Assembly (NCBI GenBank): GCA_036725605.1
Contig: DAIMDW010000024.1
Coordinates: 1 to 64,000, forward strand
Length of the DNA: 64,000 nucleotides
Source: CALBTQ01 sp036725605
Lineage (GTDB): Bacteria > Lernaellota > Lernaellaia > Lernaellales > Lernaellaceae
Direction: 5' to 3'
The notes under the pieces were generated by a model. The model had not been told where the DNA came from and ran no database searches. It saw only the letters and a program-made list of their open reading frames with translations. Within the stretch, counting starts at the first letter, position 1, and each line of letters begins with the position of its first letter. The position numbers were made by a program, and so were the translations under genes. Positions 60,134 through 64,000 of this stretch are shown piece after piece.

Positions 60134-61267
60134 ATGCGCGTCGGAATCAACGCCACCAAAGCGCTCGAACGCGAAACCGGGGTGGGCAGCTACACCTACA
60201 ACCTGGTGCGCTCGCTCGCCCGCCGGTCCGAAGCCGCCGCGTCGCTGCGCCTTTATCTGATGCACGGCCCCGCCCCTTCGATTATTGACGGCGACGGCCT
60301 GAGCGCGTCGGTCGGCCGACTCAACTTCGGCGGCAGCGCCCCGCGCATTCTGTGGGAACAATTCGGCCTGCCCGCCCTCGCCCGGCGCGATGGCCTCGAT
60401 CTGTTGCATTACGTCGACCACGCCCTGCCGCTGTGGGGGCGCCCCTGCCCGGTGGTCATCACCGTGCACGACCTGGCCTTTTATCGCCTGCCGACGATGT
60501 ACAATTTCAGCCGCCGTCATTACAAGCGGTTCGTCGGCCTGCGCAGCATCCGCCGGGCGGCGCGGGTGATTACCCCCAGCGTGGCCACGCGTGAGGAGAT
60601 CATCGCCCTGGCGGGGATCGATCCGGCGCGGGTGACGGTCATCCCCTACGGTCTGGACGAGCAGTTCAGGCCGCTGGACGAGGCGGCGCAGCGGCGCGCG
60701 CGCGAGGATTTCGACCTGACGCGGCCTTATTTTTTGTTCGTTGGCACGCTGCAACCACGCAAGAACCTGCGACATTTGATTGCCGCCTTCGCGCGTCTGG
60801 TGCAGGAACGCGGCCTGCCGCACGAGCTGGTTCTCGCCGGCGGCGAGGGGTGGCTCAGCGGCGACCTGGTGCGCTTCGCCGGCGAGCATCGCGTGGCCGA
60901 TCGGTTGCGCCTGTTCGGCACCGTGCCGCAGGAAAAGCTGCCGACGCTGTATAACTGCGCGGAATTGCTGGTATTTCCTTCGTGGTACGAAGGCTTCGGG
61001 CTGCCGCCGCTGGAGGCGATGGCCTGCGGCGTGCCGGTTGTCGCGTCCAACCGAACGAGTATCCCGGAGGTCGTCGGCGACGCCGGGTTGCTGGTCGAGC
61101 CGCAGGATGTCGATGCCCTCGCCGATGCGATGGGCCGGGTTGTCGACGATGAAGCGCTACGCTTGCGCCTGCGCCAGGCCGGGCCGGAGCGCGCGCGGCA
61201 GTTCAGTTGGGATCGCGCCGCCGCCGCGACTCTGGACGTGTACCGGCAGGTGTGCGGGGAGGAGTGA
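60134..61267 (+). CDS. Family 4 glycosyltransferase (GT-B)
   Basis: A protein of 377 residues, with AAGGAAAGGACCG before the ATG. The GT-B fold is shown by MRVGINATKALERETGVGSYTYNLV at the N-terminus and in the C-terminal half by FVGTLQPRKNLRHLIAAFARLV, GTVPQEKLPTLYNCAELLVFPSWYEGFGLPPLEAMACGVPVVASNRTSIPEVVGDAG. These blocks hold the nucleotide-sugar site and the E(x)7E-type signature. It transfers a hexose from an activated donor (probably NDP-linked) to a glycan or lipid acceptor at the membrane. The next gene begins almost at its stop. Confidence 0.92.
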   Translation: MRVGINATKALERETGVGSYTYNLVRSLARRSEAAASLRLYLMHGPAPSIIDGDGLSASVGRLNFGGSAPRILWEQFGLPALARRDGLDLLHYVDHALPLWGRPCPVVITVHDLAFYRLPTMYNFSRRHYKRFVGLRSIRRAARVITPSVATREEIIALAGIDPARVTVIPYGLDEQFRPLDEAAQRRAREDFDLTRPYFLFVGTLQPRKNLRHLIAAFARLVQERGLPHELVLAGGEGWLSGDLVRFAGEHRVADRLRLFGTVPQEKLPTLYNCAELLVFPSWYEGFGLPPLEAMACGVPVVASNRTSIPEVVGDAGLLVEPQDVDALADAMGRVVDDEALRLRLRQAGPERARQFSWDRAAAATLDVYRQVCGEE

Positions 61268-61268
61268 G

Positions 61269-62393
61269 ATGGTCATTGGCTGGCTTCCGGACATGGACGA
61301 AACTCCCCTCGCCCTCGTTGGCGGGCGGCTATGGTTGCCCGAGGGATTGCGGCGCGGCGACATCATTATTAAAGAGGGGCGCATTTCCGCGCTCGGCGAG
61401 GTGAAGATTCCCTTCGGCGCACGCGTCGTTGAAGTGCCGGATTTGTTGATCGCGCCCGGGCTGATCGACGCGGATCATCCGCTGGCCGACGATTGCTTGC
61501 CGCCGCTGCTGCCCGGGCCGTATGGCGATCGGGCGGGGCGCGAGGCGGAGTTCGAACGCGCGCAGCCGGCCACATGGGTCGCGGCGCAAAAACTCGCCGC
61601 CGGCAAGCGGGCGCGGGCCGGGGCCCTCGCCTGCCTACGCAACGGGGTGACGGTGGCGGTCAGTACTTCGGCGGAAAAGCCGGCGGTGCTGCGCGCGACG
61701 AAAACGGCGTTCATCGAGTCGCTGGATCTGGAGAGGAATCCGGAGAAGATTTTCAAAAAGGCCGGCAAACATGCGGTGGCCGTGCGCCTGGCCGACGGCA
61801 GCAACTGGAACGCAACGCGGGAGTTCGCCAAGCTGGAGGCGGCGGGCGGCGTGGGCCCGCACACGCTGGCGGTCGGTTGCGCCGGACTGAGCGTGGAGCA
61901 GGCGGGGCGGTTGGCCGAGGCCGGGGCGCACCTGGTGTGGCGGCCGGCTGTCGATCGGTTCGTGCTGGGACATAGTTGGCCGGTCGAATTGATCAAAGCG
62001 GCGGGCGACAGGCTGTTGTTGGGCGCGGGATCGCGCAGAGATGGCGGCGAGGGGCTGCTGCAAACGTTGCAACTGGCCGAAAAGATAGGCAAACTAGCAC
62101 CGAATGCGCTGATTGACGCGGTGACGAATCGCGCGGCGCGGGCCTTGAAGATCGCGGCGGGCGCGCTGGAAGTTGGCAAATGGGGCGATTTTTCGCTTTG
62201 GCGGGCGGAAACGATGGAGGAAGCCCTGTTCCGCCAGGGGAAAGCGGCGCTGCAAATGACCATTGTGGGTGGACAGGTGATGCTGACGCGGAAGGAGTGG
62301 CGCGACGCCCTGCCCAATCGCAAGCAAATGAAGCCCGTGGCCGACGAAGACAACTTGTTGTCCGTCATCGCGCCGCCGGAATGTTTCACGTGA
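61269..62393 (+). CDS. Amidohydrolase-fold protein with lost metal site
   Basis: A protein of 374 residues starting at ATG after GGAGTGAG at the end of the glycosyltransferase gene. The N-terminal beta-sandwich is typical (ALVGGRLWLPEGLRRGDIIIKEGRISALGE), and the C-terminal end has GALEVGKWGDFSLW. At the metal-binding HxH of the family the sequence is LIDADHPLADD, so both histidines are missing or shifted. It is unlikely to be a normal hydrolase and may be a structural or pseudoenzyme member. The last codons include the parS palindrome. Confidence 0.7.
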   Translation: MVIGWLPDMDETPLALVGGRLWLPEGLRRGDIIIKEGRISALGEVKIPFGARVVEVPDLLIAPGLIDADHPLADDCLPPLLPGPYGDRAGREAEFERAQPATWVAAQKLAAGKRARAGALACLRNGVTVAVSTSAEKPAVLRATKTAFIESLDLERNPEKIFKKAGKHAVAVRLADGSNWNATREFAKLEAAGGVGPHTLAVGCAGLSVEQAGRLAEAGAHLVWRPAVDRFVLGHSWPVELIKAAGDRLLLGAGSRRDGGEGLLQTLQLAEKIGKLAPNALIDAVTNRAARALKIAAGALEVGKWGDFSLWRAETMEEALFRQGKAALQMTIVGGQVMLTRKEWRDALPNRKQMKPVADEDNLLSVIAPPECFT

Positions 62394-62397
62394 AACA
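62382..62397. promoter_or_regulatory. parS site 1 (perfect) overlapping stop codon
   Basis: TGTTTCACGTGAAACA is a perfect match to the 16-bp ParB-binding palindrome. It overlaps the ...TTC-ACG-TGA end of the amidohydrolase-like gene. ParB would bind here to organise origin segregation. parAB are expected near mnmG but lie outside the window. Confidence 0.92.
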
Positions 62398-62468
62398 TCG
62401 TCCGGCAACCGAAGAGTAGCAATGGGCCGAATATATGGCGGCCCTGTTGTGACCCAGGGATGGGTCGC

Positions 62469-62566
62469 CATTTTCGGCGACGATGTGAGTCGCCGAAAAT
62501 GAAGGGAGACGAAAACCGCGCTTTTCGTCGACCGTCAACCAACAAAGACAGGGACGGCTTTGTTGG
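62469..62566. repeat. Three consecutive hairpins between two parS sites
   Basis: Hairpin 1: CATTTTCGGCGA (62469-62480) with TCGCCGAAAATG (62490-62501), 12-bp perfect stem, 9-nt loop. Hairpin 2: GACGAAAA (62508-62515) with TTTTCGTC (62522-62529). Hairpin 3: CCAACAAAG (62539-62547) with CTTTGTTGG (62558-62566). Confidence 0.8.
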
Positions 62567-62576
62567 TAGTCGAAAT

Positions 62577-62594
62577 AGTTTCACGTGGAACATC
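62577..62594. promoter_or_regulatory. parS site 2, near-perfect
   Basis: AGTTTCACGTGGAACAT differs from the 16-bp ParB-binding palindrome at two positions. It is 14 bases before the mnmG start. Confidence 0.75.
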
Positions 62595-62607
62595 GCCCGA
62601 GGAGCGA

Positions 62608-64000
62608 ATGGAAGAACATTACGATCTGCTGGTGATCGGGGCCGGCCACGCCGGGGTCGAGGCGGCCTTTGTCGGCGCGCGACTGGGCCTGCAGGTGTGC
62701 CTGGTGACCCTCGCTGTCGAGGCGGTCGCCCGCATGTCTTGCAATCCGGCCATCGGCGGCATGGCCAAGGGCCACTTGGTGCGCGAAATCGACGCGATGG
62801 GCGGCGTGATGGGCAAGGTCGCCGACGCCACGGGCATCCAATTTCGCCGTTTGGGCACGAAAAAGGGCGCTGCGGTGCGCTCGCGGCGCTGTCAATCGGA
62901 CATGGACAACTACAGCCGCGTCATGCGCGCGCTGGTCGAGCAGGAACCGCTGATTCATCTGCGGCAGGACCGCATCGATCGCCTGGTGCTCGACGGGAAC
63001 CGGGTGGCCGGCGGGCAGGGGTTTTCCGGCCGGGTGTACCGGGCGAAAGCGACGATCCTCACCGCCGGGACGTTCCTGCGCGGTTTGCTGCACATCGGAA
63101 TGACCCACTTTGCCGGCGGCCGGTTGGGCGACGCGCCGGCGAATATGCTGTCGGAGCATTTAATCGAACTCGGCCTGCCCCTCGGTCGGCTGAAAACGGG
63201 CACCTGCCCGCGCCTGGACGGCAACACCATCGACTACGCCGCGCTGGAGGCGCAACCGGGCGACGAGCACCCCTCGTTTTTCTCCTTCGAAACGCAGCCG
63301 CACGCCGTCGAGCAGGTTCCCTGCCACATCACCTACACCAACGAGCGCACGCACGAGATCATCCGCAGCGGTCTGGATGAAAGCCCGTTGTTTTCGGGGA
63401 AAATCCAGGGCGTCGGCACGCGGTACTGCCCGAGCATCGAGGATAAAGTCGTGCGCTTTCCAGAAAAGCTGTCGCACCAGATCTTCGTCGAGCCGGAAGG
63501 GCGGCACACGACCGAGGTGTACCCCAACGGCATCTCGACCAGCCTGCCGTTCGCGGTGCAGTTGGCCTACGTGCGCAGCATTCCGGGCTTCGAGCGGGCG
63601 GAGATCGTGCGGCCAGGCTACGCGGTCGAGTACGATTACCTCAATCCGGTCCACCTGCTCCCGACGCTGGAGGTCAAGGCGGTGGAAAACCTCTTTTTTG
63701 CCGGTCAGGTGAACGGCACCAGCGGCTATGAAGAGGCGGCGGCACAAGGTATGGTAGCGGCCATCAACGCTTGCCACAAGATATTGGGTCGCCAGCCTCT
63801 CATTCTGGCGCGCGACCAGGCGATGATCGGCGTGCTGGTCGACGATCTGGTGACCAAGGGAGCCGACGAACCCTACCGTATGTTCACCAGCCGGGCCGAA
63901 TACCGCCTGCTGCTGCGCGAGGACAACGCCGATTTACGCCTGACGCCGTTGGCCGCCGAGTTGGGGTTGATTTCGCCGGCGCACGGCGCGGCGGTGGCGG
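62608..64000 (+). CDS. mnmG: tRNA uridine-34 modification enzyme MnmG, 5' part
   Basis: 464 codons are visible; the gene runs past the end of the window. It starts at ATG after CGAGGAG. The FAD-binding motif is VIGAGHAGVEAAFVGARLGL, followed by the family blocks MSCNPAIGGMAKGHLVREIDAMGG, LTAGTFLRG, GRLGDAPA, LKTGTCPRLDG and GYEEAAAQGMVAAINA. With MnmE it makes the cmnm5 group on U34 of tRNA. The position near dnaA/dnaN and the two parS sites is typical of the mnmG-rsmG-parA-parB part of origin regions. Confidence 0.97.
   Translation, partial: MEEHYDLLVIGAGHAGVEAAFVGARLGLQVCLVTLAVEAVARMSCNPAIGGMAKGHLVREIDAMGGVMGKVADATGIQFRRLGTKKGAAVRSRRCQSDMDNYSRVMRALVEQEPLIHLRQDRIDRLVLDGNRVAGGQGFSGRVYRAKATILTAGTFLRGLLHIGMTHFAGGRLGDAPANMLSEHLIELGLPLGRLKTGTCPRLDGNTIDYAALEAQPGDEHPSFFSFETQPHAVEQVPCHITYTNERTHEIIRSGLDESPLFSGKIQGVGTRYCPSIEDKVVRFPEKLSHQIFVEPEGRHTTEVYPNGISTSLPFAVQLAYVRSIPGFERAEIVRPGYAVEYDYLNPVHLLPTLEVKAVENLFFAGQVNGTSGYEEAAAQGMVAAINACHKILGRQPLILARDQAMIGVLVDDLVTKGADEPYRMFTSRAEYRLLLREDNADLRLTPLAAELGLISPAHGAAVA

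Noticed and set aside
1..64000. tRNA or rRNA genes
   Set aside because: No TPsiC-loop or acceptor-stem patterns or rRNA-like stretches were recognised by eye.

Overview
The window is GC-rich chromosomal DNA from a Gram-negative bacterium with an unusually large exported lipoprotein repertoire: about a dozen predicted lipoproteins, a Tat-exported lipoprotein and several Asp-rich secreted proteins. The set of sigma-54 activator, c-di-GMP riboswitch, HTH-PilZ protein, SBBP-type propellers and DDDT-type Asp repeats resembles deltaproteobacterial or Myxococcota-like lineages (possibly a candidate phylum such as Lernaellota). That placement is inference from gene content. A run of exactly 100 N (36553-36652) marks an assembly gap, so this is probably a draft or metagenome assembly.

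Layout. 1-3.1 kb: end of a GalT-like gene, a 1.2 kb repeat-filled spacer and an AraC/GyrI-like regulator. 3.2-9.8 kb: two tandem beta-propeller proteins and, on the other strand, two tandem MAM/jelly-roll-like proteins, all with Asp-rich C-terminal tails ending in a Cys-containing tetrapeptide. 10.3-21.1 kb: sigma-54 activator, membrane proteins, lipoproteins, a SpoIID homologue and an alkaline-phosphatase-superfamily lipoprotein. 21.3-24 kb: a methyltransferase and an AT-rich TPR-HEPN gene that looks acquired. 24-32.6 kb: two tandem GAPDH genes, OsmC, a trypsin-like protease, a methyltransferase, a DUF362 Tat protein and a lipoprotein. 32.8-36.1 kb: a c-di-GMP-I riboswitch in front of a DUF4185-like secreted protein, a 3 x 99 bp tandem repeat, an HTH-PilZ regulator and a 30-residue membrane peptide. 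36.5-39.7 kb: a giant SBBP/Cys-rich/Asp-rich protein interrupted by the gap. 40-45.7 kb: glycosyltransferase, RseC-like protein, small zinc-finger protein, STAND-TPR ATPase and DUF1566 lipoprotein.

46-64 kb is the replication-origin neighbourhood. dnaA has an inverted pair of perfect DnaA boxes upstream and is followed by dnaN, lipoproteins, two GspG-like lipoproteins, hsp20, mgtE, recO, a glycosyltransferase, a degenerate amidohydrolase and mnmG. A perfect parS overlaps the amidohydrolase stop codon. A second, near-perfect parS lies just before mnmG, and three hairpins lie between the two.

Recurring themes are tandem paralogue pairs (five), intergenic interspersed repeats in several families (some forming gene ends), and Asp-rich linkers that sit next to a cysteine: after the lipobox in some proteins, before a C-terminal CxC in others. 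The last pattern is the best candidate for an undescribed surface-anchoring system. The c-di-GMP riboswitch and the HTH-PilZ gene 2 kb away suggest that part of the exported set is under c-di-GMP control.
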